A DNA stretch of 64,000 nt from NCBI GenBank assembly GCA_004194705.1, contig SADC01000434.1, positions 115,939 through 179,938 on the forward strand, in the 5' to 3' direction. The notes beneath the pieces were generated by a model that had not been told where the DNA came from, did no database searches, and saw nothing but the letters and a program-made list of their open reading frames with translations. The position numbers and the translations under genes are program-made. The stretch comes from Ditylenchus dipsaci (lineage: Eukaryota; Nematoda; Chromadorea; Rhabditida; Anguinidae). Positions 31,418 to 44,723 of this stretch are shown piece by piece (position 1 is the first letter of the stretch; every line of letters starts with the position of its first letter).

Positions 31418-34400
31418 ATGTTTGCACCTATCTACTTTTTGCTTATTGTCTGGTTGCAAATAACTTATGCTTCCAAGTACAAAATGCGACGAGTCGACCC
31501 TGGATATAACAGCAAATTGCAACTGTTCTGTGCAAACCCACAGTTTTTGAACCACAGCTCGACTGGTAACTGTTTTGAAAGCTGGATACAAGTCATTTAT
31601 CTCCAGCTCTGAAAAATCATCCCTATTCGACAGTAGAACGACTTTTTTGCCATTGTTTCCCTGTTTTTTTGCAGAATTTTGTCAAAATTGTCGGGCTAAG
31701 AACTGGAACTATTTGGAAAAGCTGTTTGAACAAATTACGAAAATTTATGCTTAAATAGTTGTTGTCGTTTCTATTGTTGAAAAAAAGTAATTTGGAAAAT
31801 AACTGCGAAAAACACAACAGGGTAGCCAAGGCAGGAAAAACGTTCTACTTTCGTATAGGACAATGAGAAATCTGTTTGAGGTTGTTAAATCAGATTTGCC
31901 ACCCGGAAATGGCTATAACTTTTTTTCAAATCTTTCATAAAAATTCTGTTTTCGCTATGCCGAAGCAGAGATTCAGGGCTGCTAGATGACTTTTAATTAA
32001 AATAAATTTTATAAAAAATCTTAAGATAAAAAAATTGCCCACTCGAATTTGATGTGTTCTAAGCACACTTGAAGGACCATACTTGGTGATCAAAATGAGA
32101 AAGCGCAATTCAAGCGGGCGCGAAACATTTTTTACTCCAAAATATTTAATCATTATCAAAATAAAAAACAACTAGTTATACAAGCAGCCTAGATGGCTTA
32201 TTGGTACAGTAAACCCCCCGCTATAGTGACACTCTTCAAGACCGGCCTTGGGATGTCACTATAGCGAGGGTGTCACTATAACGGGGTGTCACTGTAGCGA
32301 GGGTTTTCAAAAAATTCTTGAAAGGTGTCACTATGTCGAGGGTTTAGCATATGGTAATACAGTCGCCTGTCGATTTTATTTACGAAAACAAATAAAAACC
32401 CCCGTAATTTATATGGAAGCAATTGACCGAGAGCTTAAAATTCGTTTTTCAAACAAATTTCACTTAAAGTTGCAACTTTAATGAACAAAACTTGACATGT
32501 GTCACTATATTGAGGGTATTTTTATTTGTTGGGAACGGCCTAGAGTGTCACTATAGCGGGTGTCACTATAGCGGGTGTCAGTATAGCGGAGGTCTAGTCT
32601 AAAGTATTTTAACCAAAACCAACCAAATCTTCTGCAAGGTGTCACTATAGCGGGGGTTGACTATATAGCAGCGAAGACAGCAGCCCGAGTCCCCGCTCCC
32701 CTCTAAAGACTATTTTTCTCTAAGTCGAATTTTTTCATTGTTCATTATTTTACACCTTCTGCACCGACCATACCAAGGGTATTTGGCCGCTTCGCGGCTA
32801 GAGATCAGAATCTGAATATTCTGAATATTTTTCACAGAAATATTTTTAGCCCAGAAGAAAATAATGCATGGAACGCCAGTTCCCAAAGGCAAATATCCCT
32901 GGGCTATTGTGATGAAGGCTGTCATCAGCGGACAAACAGCCAGCTATTGTGGAGGCACTATCATCTCTTCTCGCCACATACTCACTGCTAGACATTGCTT
33001 TGAGTATGTTTTTCAAATTAAATCAAATTGTTCAATTGCAATCTATCTCATTTCATAAATTGCAGAAAGCACCCAGAATCTCTCACATTTTTTGTCGGCG
33101 GAGTGTGCTATGAAAAAGGAGAGAATTGTGATGAGGTGGACATGCGTCCTGTGGAGATTGAGTTTGCCGCTTTTGAGCCTAGAGATCCACTTGAGGCAAA
33201 CAACCGAACTATAAAACTCCGCAACCATGAACACGACTTTGCTTTGGTCCAACTCAAAGAAGATTTGAAACATTTCGGGGTAAAAAATACTTTATTTTTG
33301 AAAATTATCGAAAAAGACAAAGAAATAATGAATGACTAAAAATGAAACATTTCATAGCTTCTATGCCAAGTTTTTGAATTCGCGCCTTATAAATTTTTCA
33401 AGCTGTTTAGTGCACTTTTCTAGCTTTTGATCTTTTGATGCCGAAATGGTCCCAATCTGAATACTATTGTTCGGTCAGTTACCACTTATTGTTCAGCATG
33501 TGAGATGAGCCACAAAATAAGTGGTTATTTGCTTCAGAATAGTTTGCAAAAGGAATGTAAAAAGAAAAATAAGTCAAAAATATTGAGAGAGAAAAAAATC
33601 CGGCAAAAATGGGTTAAACTACCAGAACATGAAAGATTACTAAACGTGTTTCCCAAACTGCGGAAATTTAGATCAGAAAAGGCGGGAATAAAAAAATATC
33701 ACAAAAAGTAGAACACTGTCTAAAAACATAAATTTCATGCAATTTGTTCTTGACTTAGTCTAAACCCCTAAATTAGGGAGATAAAATGTTCCGTGACACT
33801 CGACCAGCCTGTTTGCCACAACTTAAAGAGCCACTTGCCAGAAAATGCATGTGTATGGTTGGGGGACCACTGAAAAACGTAAATTTCCAATTGAAAAAAT
33901 CAAACAATATATTTTAAATAATTTAAGAAATGTTTGGATCTCGCCGCTTGATGGAAGTTGCCTTGCCAGTAATGGACACTGAAAACGACCCCCTAGCTCA
34001 ATCCGAAGGCTTTTTAAAGGAAAAATTAGATCTGAGTATTTTTTATTTAGGTTTGAAAATCAAATTTAAAGCACAAGTTTAGCTTGCACTTCTAAAAGCT
34101 TGTACTGCATTCATTCCGCTGAGGAAGGCAACCAAAAAGATGGCGCAAGTGGTGACAGTGGCACAGGCATTGTGGGCCGCAGAGGTATGTTTTTCAATTC
34201 AGAAGCTGTTATAAAATTATTTTTCAGGCCACTTAGCCATACTGCATGGCTGGACTATTGCTGGAGTGGACATCTGGCAATTGGTGAGAAAAATAAAATC
34301 ATGAACCTTATTTTTTAAAATTTATTCAGGGAATAGCACTGCGCACTCAGTCACTAGAATATGACATTTGCCACTATACTGGGGTGTGCACTGAGAAAAG

Positions 34401-34488
34401 CTGGGTGGGCAAGACCGAGGAAAGCAAGCTCAAAGTCAAATTCAGTTCCTACTATGTGCCTGCATTGCCAGAAAATGTGGTTGAATAA
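31418..34488 (+). CDS. Secreted trypsin-like serine protease (S1 family)
   Basis: Predicted extracellular endopeptidase zymogen. Exons: 31418-31565, 32838-33003, 33066-33279, 33777-33878, 33928-34035, 34099-34184, 34228-34283 and 34330-34488. Exon 1 gives a signal peptide (MFAPIYFLLIVWLQITYA). The activation region reads KIMHGTPVPKGKYPWAI in place of the usual IVGG. The catalytic residues are His in TARHC, Asp in HDFALVQL and Ser in GDSG. The residue six before the Ser is Asp, predicting trypsin-like (Lys/Arg) specificity. The Cys normally at 191 is Ala, so that disulfide is missing. VYGWG is present. The frame jumps by one base within exon 4 (around AGAAAATG at 33840) and within exon 5 (around the CCCCC run near 33990), both at homopolymers. 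AATAAA is at 34521. A non-specific peptidase-like protein is also possible, given the altered IVGG. Confidence 0.85.
32217..32662. mobile_element. Pogo/Tigger-like MITE with GTGTCACTATAGCG subrepeats, in protease intron 1
   Basis: CAGTAAACCCCCCGCTATAG on the left and CTATAGCGGGGGTTGACTA on the right are inverted termini next to TA. About nine copies of GTGTCACTATAGCGGGGGT-like units lie inside, in both arms. It is non-coding. Confidence 0.7.
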
Positions 34489-35219
34489 TGTTAAAGAACA
34501 TAAATGTCTTTGAGGACATTAATAAAATACCATAATTGAATAACTATCTTTGACATAAATCCAAGCAAAATTTTTGATAAAAAGTGCGAATAAAGATTTT
34601 TTTGCTCAGCTGCAGTGAGCAAAAAAACACTTTCAAATATACTGAGCTTAAAATTTCCGTATTTTTCATTTTGATTTCAGAATAATAGCGATTGAAAATG
34701 AAAATGAAATAATTCGCTAGACAAATCTATAATTCAAACACCGAATTTGTGTTCAGCGTGGTCGATTTTATTTTCACCTTTAATCGCTATCATTCTACGC
34801 TATTTTTTTATGAAAATCACAAAATAAAATAAAAAATCCGATGTAATTCTGTATAGGCCTTGATAGAAACAAAAAACAGCAAATTATAATTTTCGGTTTT
34901 AAGATAAAAAGATGATATTGATATCAAAATGATAGTAAAAGTCGTGATCAAAAAATTTCCGAGGCTTTTGAACAAAAAAAAAGTTAACAAAAACATACGT
35001 GGTCTTTCTATAGAATTTTAAATTAACCCAATATCAATCCAAAACTGAATCTAAAAAGCAATATGCTATCAAAATAATAGTTTTCAAGAGAACAAAAAGC
35101 TTTTTTTTAGGATTGAAATAACTTCTTTGTTCTGCGTAATTTATTTGTTTTGGCTCATTTCAGGTGTCGACTCTCGTATAAAACTCACTTGCTTTTTGTA
35201 TTTGTTCAAATTTGAAAGA
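34489..35219. other. Spacer before the coiled-coil/ShKT-like gene A
   Basis: AT-rich intergenic DNA. Apart from a possible inverted repeat of TTTTCATTTTGATTTC-like sequence near 34660-34800, I see nothing in it. Confidence 0.5.
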
Positions 35220-38200
35220 ATGATATGTATTTATGTTTTCCTTAGTTCGCTGGCTGCAATTATTTCGACATTTGCATTAGGTAAATTTATTTATGTATAT
35301 TGTAGACCCCACACCGTCAAATCAGCTTCGGTTACCAAAGCAATTTTTCGTTACTAGTGGTGTACTTGAAATCTTAGCTAAGCATGCCTAATCAGCATCT
35401 TCAAAAGTTTATGTTGACTTTGGTGGGCAACCTTTGGTATAATACCTGTGTGATATGATAGATGGTATTAATTTGTGCAGTGATCTGGGTCAGCCCCGGA
35501 CTAACGATTTTCACAGCACCAGACCTATATCTCAACTAAATGATCGTAAGTTGAGATCTGATGAGTTAGCAGATATCCCGAAAGTAGCTTGTTACTGTCT
35601 ATTGTGGTGTACTATCTTTTTAAATTTTTGACTGCATAATTTTTTTCATACTAAAGTCTTAAGAAAGACTTTTTGGAATTATTGGTATAAAAAATTTTGT
35701 AAAAAAATGCCTTGGTTTCCCAAGCTGATTTAACTGGGAGAGGATGGGTATAAGTTCAGGTTCAAGTGAGTGAAGAGGAGAGTTGAGGAGGTAACTCAGT
35801 TTCGGCCCTTTGAATTATAAGAGATGTCATAGAATTGTTGGTGAGAAAGTATCAAAAAAAAAATTTTTAAATAAAGAGTTTTACTAAAACATTTTTTTAG
35901 CAAAAACTGGTGAAGAACTAGAAGCAAAGTCAGTCAAAGATTTGGCAGATAAAGTAAAAGCTGATGTAGCAGGCATCAATAAAAAACTAGGGGAATATAC
36001 TAAAACAACTGATGCTCTTAACACTCTTATCGGCACAATGGGTACTGACCAAACTATTGAAAAAAAAAGTTAAAAAAGATGCAGAAACAGCTATCGATGC
36101 AGGGATAGAACTGAAAAAAGAGGCTTATAGAGTTTTACACAAAGCAGAAGATGCTGGATTTGATGCGAAAACAGCTGAAGAAGCAGCTACTAAAGTCAAA
36201 ACTGATGCTAACACAGCCGCTAAAACAGCAGAAGCGAAGATTGCAGAAGATGCGGAGACAACTGACAAAAATGCAGGAGCTGATATAAGTGGTCAAATAA
36301 CTACTGTAACTAATTTTTTAAAGATATTCAAACCAAATTGACGCAGCGAGAAAAAACTTTCACGATTCCAATTTGGTAATCGACGAAGACAACGCCGCAG
36401 AAAAACTGAAGCTTGATGGTCAGGACGCCGAAAAAAAGGATAAGGATATAAAAAATGATGCCGGAATAGCAAAGACCGAATCAGAGAGTGCTTTAGCTGA
36501 AGCAAATAGATTAAGTGCGACTAGCACAAAACAAGTGGTTGAAGACTCAAAAAAAGAGAAGTATCAAGGCCTTAGATGCAGCTAGAGCTATCAAAATTCG
36601 AGTAAGTAAAATTCTTTCGAAATTTTTCTCATCCTTTCTGTTTTTTTGCACCAAAACTGAATACTCCAGTACAAGGTGGAATGGCGCCTCACACTTTGAA
36701 CACAACACGTGAATTCAATGAAATCGTAACCCACCCAACACCAACCCGAAAACCGCATAACAATTCTTTAAATTGAAAAACAAAATACTAAATTTCGAAC
36801 TCCTCTCGAGTCAATAATAATCTAATTTGCCGTCAGACTTACTCTCAGTACCTTGTATACCTATCTTGAAATTGTTTTTCTGATGTTTTTGTACTTTTTT
36901 GTATCTGAGATATTTTATTATTCATCCGCTAGCCCTATATACCGGCGGAATTCAAATGCAACATTCCCATAACAAAATCACACTGAAAATCACACTTTGT
37001 CATCAAATGTGTGATTTTATAAACACAGTTAGCGTGATTTTGTCAAAAAAAATTTTTTTACTGGGCTGTTTGACCAACAAATCTATCGAAAAATATCTCA
37101 GCTACAAAATGGTATGAAAATTTCCAAAATACGAGAACGAAATTTATGAGAAAAGGGTAGGTGAAGTTAGTGTGACCCAAAGTGTGAGGTGTGATTTTTG
37201 AATTTTGTTGTGGGTGGCTAGGTAACGCTTTCAAGTAGTCCCGTTGCACCATTAATAACTTTTTCGAGAAATTTTTACAAGACTAGTTTGTACTCATTTG
37301 AAAACTGTGCAACTGCAGAACACCTTTTCTCTTTAGATTCAGGATTTGCTGTAAAAAACTTCGAGATTTTTTCTAGAAGTTGAAAATTGGGATTTTATTG
37401 GTGAAATCACATTGGTGATCCCATTGAACCATTATAGATACAAACACGATCAAGGCGGCGAAAGTCTTCTTTAGCCCCTTGTATACTAATCTGTAACCAA
37501 AAAAACCTTAGATACATTTTGGTAGATGACATGGCAAATACTGCAGTAACTTCGATTAGCTGTATACATACACAGCTTTTGGTGATCATCATCATTAATT
37601 CTTTCTTTTTCTATAATTTTTCAAATTTTTTCTTCAATTTACTTTTTTTTAGTTTAAGCGCAGGATATGTAGGCATACTTGGACCCTACCCACCCAGTCG
37701 ATTTCACTTTACCCTAGCCAGTCCATTTAGATTTGATTCAAAATCGGTAGACAAACAAGTGACCGAGTAAGAATGTAGAAGAAATTTTGTGAAAAATGAA
37801 GCGATGTTTCAAAATTTATAATTTTGGGTAAATTGGTAGGTTGAAGTTGGCTGGGTGGCGTAGGATGAAATCGGGCACATAGTGTGAAACATGGTTAAAG
37901 TGAAACAGGAGTACGAAAAAGTAATGCCCCAATAAAGTTATAATTTTAAGTCGAATCGATAGGCTACAATTGACTTAATCAGGTAAAATAAAAGTAACTG
38001 GGTGGACTAGGGGAAATCTAGTGGGTAAGGTACAGTCCAGATTTAGACAACATTTTCGTTTTACATTGATATCCTCATTCAAGTGAGTAAATTGAAGTAA
38101 CACGTAACAAGTTTTAGGCCGAAGAGCTCAAAAGCTTAGCAAGTGCTGCTAAGCAAGCGTGTGCTGATGCTGTTAAGAAAACTCCAGCTTTGAGCTCTAA

Positions 38201-41200
38201 ACTAGCTACTGGCCCACAGCTGGCAGAAGATGCACTTAACAGTATGAAAGCGTTACTTTCTGCCGCTGGAGAGATTTCAAAAGCAATTGATGCTGCTATT
38301 AATAGCAGAAAAAAGGCGACAGATTTATTTGCTCCATTTGCTGCTATTGATAGGAAAGACAAAGCAGACAAGTTAGAAAAAGCAACACAGCAGCAGGCTC
38401 AGACATTGCTGCAACAAGATATCCAAGAACGTGAAAAAGCTGCTAATCAAGAACTATTTCTGCAAATGCAGCAAATTCCGATTTCAGCTGGTAGGCCAGA
38501 AGAGCAAGCGCCAATTAAGCAAGAAATATCTTCTGTGGTTAATCAAAATGATCAACAGAAGTTGGTGATAACTGATGCCCAAGGACCTGTTATACCTCTG
38601 GATGAAAATGGAGGTACGAAAGAAGTTGTGTAAAAGACTATTAATTACTTTTTTGTCGTTTAAGCGCCATCAACATTGCCAACTACAATAATGAAATATA
38701 TCCACAGCCAGGTTGTGATTTTTATGTGAAGAAAATGTTTTTTAGTGATTTTTCGTAGACGGACTTTTAAAGGTATCGTTAAAGGGGCACGCTCACCTGT
38801 TACAAAATTTGTCACCGCCAATTCAAAAAAATTCAGAAGCATTGAACTTTTGTACGGATTTTTCAACTTGATTTCTAAAAATACTAAAATTGAATTCTAG
38901 GCCTTTTTTGTTAGAAACCAAGCTGAAAAATTTTATAAGAGTTCAATGGTTAGGACTTTTTGAATTCAAGGACATCAATTTTGAATGCCTGAGTGTGCCC
39001 CTTGAAGTCTACAAATTTGACTGTAGCTAGATGGCTAAGATTTTGCACTTTAGTATTGTGATACCCCTTTCCCTCATGAATTTTTTCTTAAAAAAAACAC
39101 TATTGAAAAGTCTATAAATATATTTTCGAAACCATTGGAAAACAGACATTTTTTATTGCAAGGCTAGCATGAGCTGGCCTATGCTGGGCATAAGCCTAGA
39201 GCCTAGAACGCAATTAGGAGGCTGGATCAGATTTGTCACTCGGAAATGGCCATAACTTTTTTTAAGTTCTTCAAAAAATTCCGTTTTGGCATCCTGTAGC
39301 AATGATTCCGGGCTACCAGATGAGCTATTAATAAAGTACTAGCTCGCGTTGGGCCCGCCTGCGGCGGGCCCCCGCTCGCGGCCACGCTGCTTGATGTACC
39401 GTATCTCAAAACTCTCTTTAACTCGAAAAAATCAAAATTTAACTCAGAAAATTAAAGCACACTACCTCTTTTTCTTATGATCAATAAAAGCTACTATATA
39501 ATTAAACAGGTCTAAATTACCCCAATTACATTGGTAACTAACAAAATCAGTTAGCCAAGCGTACTTCCCCACTTTCCTGGCACACCCGCTTGCTCACCAC
39601 TCTCCCAGCATGACTTCTTACTCTCCTGGCACGCTTGCCCATTTTTCTGACTCAGGAGCCCTTGACACCGGCGAATACCTCGCCGCTGTCAAGCACAAAT
39701 AAGATTACATAAATCACAAATAAGATAACTTCAACAGTTATCAACTATGGGTAGCGATGTCTGGAGATTAAGTGAGGGTACCCCGCTCACTTTCCGGATA
39801 CTCTTACTTAATCTCCAGACATCGCTAGAACTCCGCTGGTACTCCTACACACTCTCCTGGTACTCCTACCCAATTTCCTGGCACACTTACTCACTCTCCT
39901 GGTACCCTACTCACTTCCATGGTACCCCTACCAACTCTCCAGATACCCCACCCACTCTCCAGGCACACCTACCCGCTCTCCAAGCACACTGACATACTCC
40001 TCAGGTACTCTCGCTCACTCTCCAGACACCCTTATCCACTCACCAGGCACCCTAACCGCTCTTCAGGCACCCTCACTCACTCTCCAGGCTCCCCTGCCCA
40101 CTCCCTGGTGCCCCTAACCACTCTCCAGGCAACCCTTCCAACTCTCCAGGTACTCCTATTAACTCTACAGCTGCACCTACCCAGTCTCCTGGCACCCCTA
40201 CTCACTCTCCAGGTACCTCTACTAACTCTCCAGGTAGCCCTACTAACTTTCCAGGTACCGGTACCCACTCTCCAGGTACCCCTGCCCACTCTCCAGGTAC
40301 CCCTACCACTTTCCAGGCACCCCTACACACACTCTGGTACCCTTACACACTCTCCTCCAGATCAATTTAAATTTTAGGAAAATTTGAAAGAAAAATTTTT
40401 TGGAAGAAGGCGATACAGTCATATGAGATCACATTATCAATCTCGGTCTAACCGACCCACCTTGACTCATTCATACTCTACTAATGAGACTTAACTATGA
40501 ACATACTCGAGTCCAAGCACTTCAATTATTTACCGTTGCGAAGCACTCAGACTGGATCATCACTCATACTTGAGTCAAGTAAAATGTAAAATGCATAAAA
40601 AAGCTTCATCCAAAAGCCTAAGCCTAATCCAATCGCCTAGATTCAAAAAAATGAAAAGGGACAACTGCTCAAGAGGATGAGGTAAAAATTAATAAATTCA
40701 CAAAAGACTGTAGCTTGAAATAGAAAAATAATTCGTACAAAACGAATCCCTATTCAAATTTGCATCAACAGTGAATTTACCTGCAGATGAATTTACTTGC
40801 AGATCAATTTACTGCAGGTACCCTTACATGCTCTCCAGGTACCTCTTTAGGATCTCCAGGTACCTTTACCCACTCTACAGGTATCCTTACTCGCTCTCTG
40901 ATCCGACTTACTTGATTACTTAACAAATCTCATAGAAAAAAATTAAACACAAATTAAAAAACGGCTCAAAAACAGTATTAAAAACTTTCCTCTCAAGACA
41001 AAAAACAAAAATTCAAAAAGACTCAAATTCAAAGTCCCTCTGAATAACCACCTCCATACTCGAGTACAGATCTCCTATTTAAAGTCGTCATTTCTCACTG
41101 ATCTTTATCTTAAAAGAAAGCTGAGATTCAGCGCTACAAAATGCACCGCGCACCTTGACCGTATCACCACTTTACTCCGAGATGTTGACTCCAGAACGAA

Positions 41201-42027
41201 AAAAACGATAATTTGGTCACTAAAACCCAAAAATTGAAACCAAAAACATCTCAAATCTAAATCTAAAACTACCATTCTACTCCTGAGATTCCAAGCTTCA
41301 ATTTAAAAAAAAATTGACCAAAAAACAAAAAACATTTCAAAAACAACAAAACATCAATTGTCTACAAACAAAACAGCTCTAATACTATATAGAAGATATG
41401 CTGTTGAAAAAATTTAGGAAAAAAAAGGAATCCGCTTAAATGTGCTGACTCAAATTAGAGTCATCTGGTAGCGTTTAAGATTAATTCACCTGAATCACAG
41501 TTACAAGAAGCAATAACAAAAAAATTTGAAAGCTTGAACGAAGTTATTGCTATTTTCGATTAACAAATCTGATTGGACATCCAAAAACAGCCTCATTATT
41601 GTATTTGACACCTAAAACAAGGATAAAAAGGTAATTTAGAAAAAAAGAATGGGCTATTAGTTACTTGCACCATTTTTATAGCAATTCTCAAGATTTTCAC
41701 AAAAACTGAATTCGAACCAAAAAAAATGAAAAAGAAGAGTTTCAAAATCTAACGCTTATCAGTGTTTTCAGCAAATGGTGACACTGTCTCTAGCTGCTTG
41801 AACAGGCTAAAAGAATGTGCCATTAACGCAGCGATGCAAACTGAATGTGGTGGGACTTGCGCAAGAGAATGTGACTTAGCAATATTTTTATTAAATTCAT
41901 CTTAATATTTTTAGTAAATGGTCAAGATCACGGTCAAAATTGTGCTACCATGCAGGATCTTTGCGGCAATGATGTGTATAATCAACTGATGAATCTTTAT
42001 TGTAAAGGAACATGCAATTCTAAATAA
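35220..42027 (+). CDS. Secreted Ala/Lys-rich helical protein with two ShKT-like domains, gene A
   Basis: Exons: 35220-35280 (signal peptide, MICIYVFLSSLAAIISTFAL), 35901-36601, 38118-38613, 41772-41870 and 41915-42027. Exons 2 and 3 encode long Ala/Lys/Glu/Asp-rich, probably helical segments (for example ADKVKADVAGINKK and EEAATKVKTDANTAAKTAEA). Exons 4 and 5 each encode a small cysteine domain, ending CNSK. The cysteine pattern is C-x6-C-x9-C-x3-C and C-x6-C-x12-C-x3-C. By register with the ShKT family (D...C...LC...Y..LM...C..TC), cysteines 2-5 are kept while the first and last are absent, leaving two of three disulfides. Junctions 1, 3 and 4 are phase 1. Exon 2 needs at least three single-base corrections (near 36065, 36320-36360 and 36555), all at homopolymers. 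AATAAA overlaps the stop. Gene B is a paralogue. The function is unknown, and no toxicity is implied. Confidence 0.75.
39760..40365. repeat. 21-bp minisatellite CTCTCCAGGTACCCCTACCCA in gene A intron 3
   Basis: About 27 imperfect units with period near 21 bp. A few more units lie at 40820-40895. Because 21 is a multiple of three, long open frames of a PLPTLQV type appear on the + strand and a WRVSRGT type on the - strand. Neither has splice context or a start, so I treat the array as non-coding. Confidence 0.8.
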
Positions 42028-42782
42028 AAAACTTATGACTACAACTATAAACTCAAACAATGAGCTATTGCACTGAAGAGAGCACAACTTTTTAACCCGT
42101 TTTTCATGTAATAAATGAGATCTAACAATAAAAAACAATAAAAAACTATCAATTAGTTTATCATTAACTATAATACAGGGTGTCCCAAGCAGCGATGTTA
42201 ATCTCGAAACATCCGCACCGGCGCCGGCACCTGCATCGGCTCTAAAAATTTACCACGCCGACACCTGCACCGGCTCCGTATCGGGGTCGTTGCAGTGTCG
42301 CACCTCATTGTTTTTATCATTTGTATAAAGACATCATATTTTTCGTGCATTTTCATTCCTTAAAGGGCATGCCTACACAAATAAGGGTTGTGGTTGGGAA
42401 TTCAGAAATTTTTTCTTATCATTGACTACTGTACGGATCAAAAAAACAATTTTGGGTAGGCCCTGTGTGGTTTAGGTCCTGGTCATCCAATACCATTCAC
42501 AGCCCATGACCCAAATCAAAAAACATTGGATATTTTTTAATACGATAGGCGTCGACAGTTTATTGGAATTCGATCTATGCAAAAATTTATGGCTTTTTAA
42601 AGTGTTTTAAATTTCTTGGGAACCCTATAAAATGAAAATTTCTTGAAGGGAATATACTAGCGCGTTTTAAAAAGTTAAGGCCGGCACCACCCAATAAGGT
42701 CTCTATTATGTAACACATCGGTTGTCTGTCCAATGACATTGTTTAAAAAAAAACTTTTTTCTCACACACAAAGCCTTATTTG

Positions 42783-43145
42783 GCTTGTCGCCACACGTCG
42801 TCATAATTTTTTTCATAGTCCATGTTTTTTATTACGGATTGCTCTTTTTTATTTTAAATCATGTAATCAGTTTTTATTTTTATGCTTTATTATTGGGCGA
42901 CCGTCCGTGTTTCCCATCATTTTCATTTCAAAAAAATGGGCCGTCCTAATTCGACCGACTTTTTTGAAAATTTTTGTGCAAAATCTAGACGGCCACATTT
43001 TTTTAATGAAAAGAAAAGGAAACATGGACGGTCGCCCAAAAATAAGGCATACAAACAAAACTGATTACATGATATGTAAAATAAAAAAAGCGATCCATAA
43101 TAAAAAATATGGTCAAAATGCAGGACGGCGTTAAAAAAAATTAGG
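42783..43145. repeat. Palindromic element with GGCGACCGTCC arms
   Basis: GGGCGACCGTCCGTGTTTCC near 42896 is mirrored by GGAAACATGGACGGTCGCCC near 43018, and ATCATGTAATCAGTTTT is mirrored by AAACTGATTACATGAT. The centre is around 42960. Open frames on both strands are shadows of the palindrome. Confidence 0.65.
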
Positions 43146-43392
43146 ACGGCGTAGAACGGCACGGTCGCTATGCTCGCACAAAGCCCTTGAGAACGTTGTA
43201 GAACGACTTCTTGGTGTAACACTGTGATAGGCTTCAAATCCTTTCAGTTATATAATATTTTATCTGAATAAGTTTTGAACTCCAACATAAGAAGAAAAAT
43301 TCAATATGTGAAACCCATGAAATTGTAAATTCTGCTCTGCATCTGAAAAGAATATTCGTTCTTTTTGCACTAAACAGTCTTGCACCAATCAG

Positions 43393-43716
43393 TCTTTAAA
43401 GACCATTGCCGTCGCCGACAACGAAATTTCGAATATTTGAATGTGTGCGGGACCTTATTTTTAATCCAGTTATTTTTGGCACAATGTTTTCCAATGTGTT
43501 ATTGCTTTAGAAATAAAATTACTTAGGCTTTACTCAAGCAAATATGTAGTGTAGTGGTAAAGCAGTTAGTGTATCAGTTATTGACCGGCTCGTCTTTTTT
43601 AATGATTTAATCATAACTTTACTAAAAAATCTGAATATTGTCGCAGTAAAAAGTTTCTCGCGCGAATTTGAGCATTGGAATTCTTGTTGTCGGCAACGGC
43701 AATGGTCTTTCAACAC
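43393..43716. repeat. Inverted repeat with a tRNA A-box-like centre
   Basis: AAAGACCATTGCCGTCGCCG is mirrored by CGGCAACGGCAATGGTCTTT. Within the loop, TGTAGTGTAGTGGTAAAGCA (43542-43561) resembles a tRNA D-arm/A-box, but I find no convincing B-box downstream. Confidence 0.45.
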
Positions 43717-43854
43717 AAGACTTTCTTGACAACCCAACGTTTATCAGATAAAATCATATATGATTGATGAATTTTTCGGTTCAGATAAATTTATCTGTTT
43801 TGAGCACTATAGTTATTCAAAACTTACACTTGTCTGCAACGACTTATAGAAATA

Positions 43855-43956
43855 CAGTCGACGCTCGATTTAACATACGGAAGGCGTACGGAGCCTAGCT
43901 GTAGGTTTAATCGAGCGTATGTTATATCTGGTGTATGTCAAATCGTGCGTCGACTG
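43855..43956. mobile_element. Pogo/Tigger-like MITE, 102 bp, TA-flanked
   Basis: CAGTCGACGCTCGATTTAAC faces TCAAATCGTGCGTCGACTG, with TA on both sides. The whole element is a hairpin. Confidence 0.75.
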
Positions 43957-44184
43957 TAGGAGGTAACTAGAGTTGGGTGATAATTACACTAGATTAGCTC
44001 CAAATCCCCTTAGATCAGGTTTTTTCAGCGTTTTAGCAGCTCAAACGCGCTTAAAACATTTTTTAAGATGGCGGTCGACACTTTTCAGCGAAAATTTTTT
44101 TGATCAAAATTGGACTTTTTGCCTTGGTCCTCCAGGCAATTAACCTGAACGGGTACCTGGATACCCAAAAGATGGAATTTGAAC

Positions 44185-44440
44185 ATAGTTTTGTTAACTT
44201 GGGCCTGCCGCATGAAGAAACTCTGGTATGCATACATTTATGCATCCAGAGTCACTTTCGAGTGATTTGTGTCTAAGGTAGTGGGTGTGCGCATCTCAAC
44301 TCCAAGAACCTAAGCCCCTGCGCCATCGAGGGGACGCAGGGGGCTTGAGAGCAAAAGATGCGCGCACTCACTTAGCTTAAACATGATTCGAGCAAGACTT
44401 TTGATCAAACTGCATTTAGTGACTCTTTTTGCCCTGCTTT
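44185..44440. repeat. GCGCGCATC hairpin element, copy 4 (inverted)
   Basis: Here the family lies in the opposite orientation: TGCATCCAGAGTCACTTTCG, then GTGTGCGCATCTCAACTCC, a CCCCTGCGCCATCGAGGGG palindrome, AGATGCGCGCACTCAC and GAGCAAGACTTTTGATCAAA. Confidence 0.65.
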
Positions 44441-44723
44441 AGTGACCGAAACGGAGTAAAATAACAAAAAACCAAGCATTCTCTGGTCACCCATAGGACC
44501 AAGGGAAAAAGTCATATTTTAGTCAAGAAAATTGTTTGCTGAAAAGTATCGACCGCCACCTAAAAGCATGTGTTAAGCGTGTTACAACTGCTAAAACGCT
44601 AAAAAACATGATCCAAGGCGATTTTGATCTAGGCGGTATATTGTAATCCTGCCGAGTTGGGTTAGTGACGGTGACTTACTAATAAGGCGCAGAAAACTCG
44701 GCCGTTTACATCTCACAGCTCGA

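Noticed and set aside
33505..33711. 68-aa basic open frame (KKKNKSKILREKKIRQKW)
   Set aside because: It lies in an intron of the protease, is low-complexity and overlaps a repeat also present near 25551-25625.
39747..40377. PLPTLQV-type repetitive protein
   Set aside because: The 21-bp minisatellite has no start codon or splice context, and both strands are open for the same reason.
42733..43237. Overlapping frames on both strands, apparently 60-130 aa genes
   Set aside because: They mirror one another across a palindrome (centre about 42960), so they arise from inverted-repeat structure.
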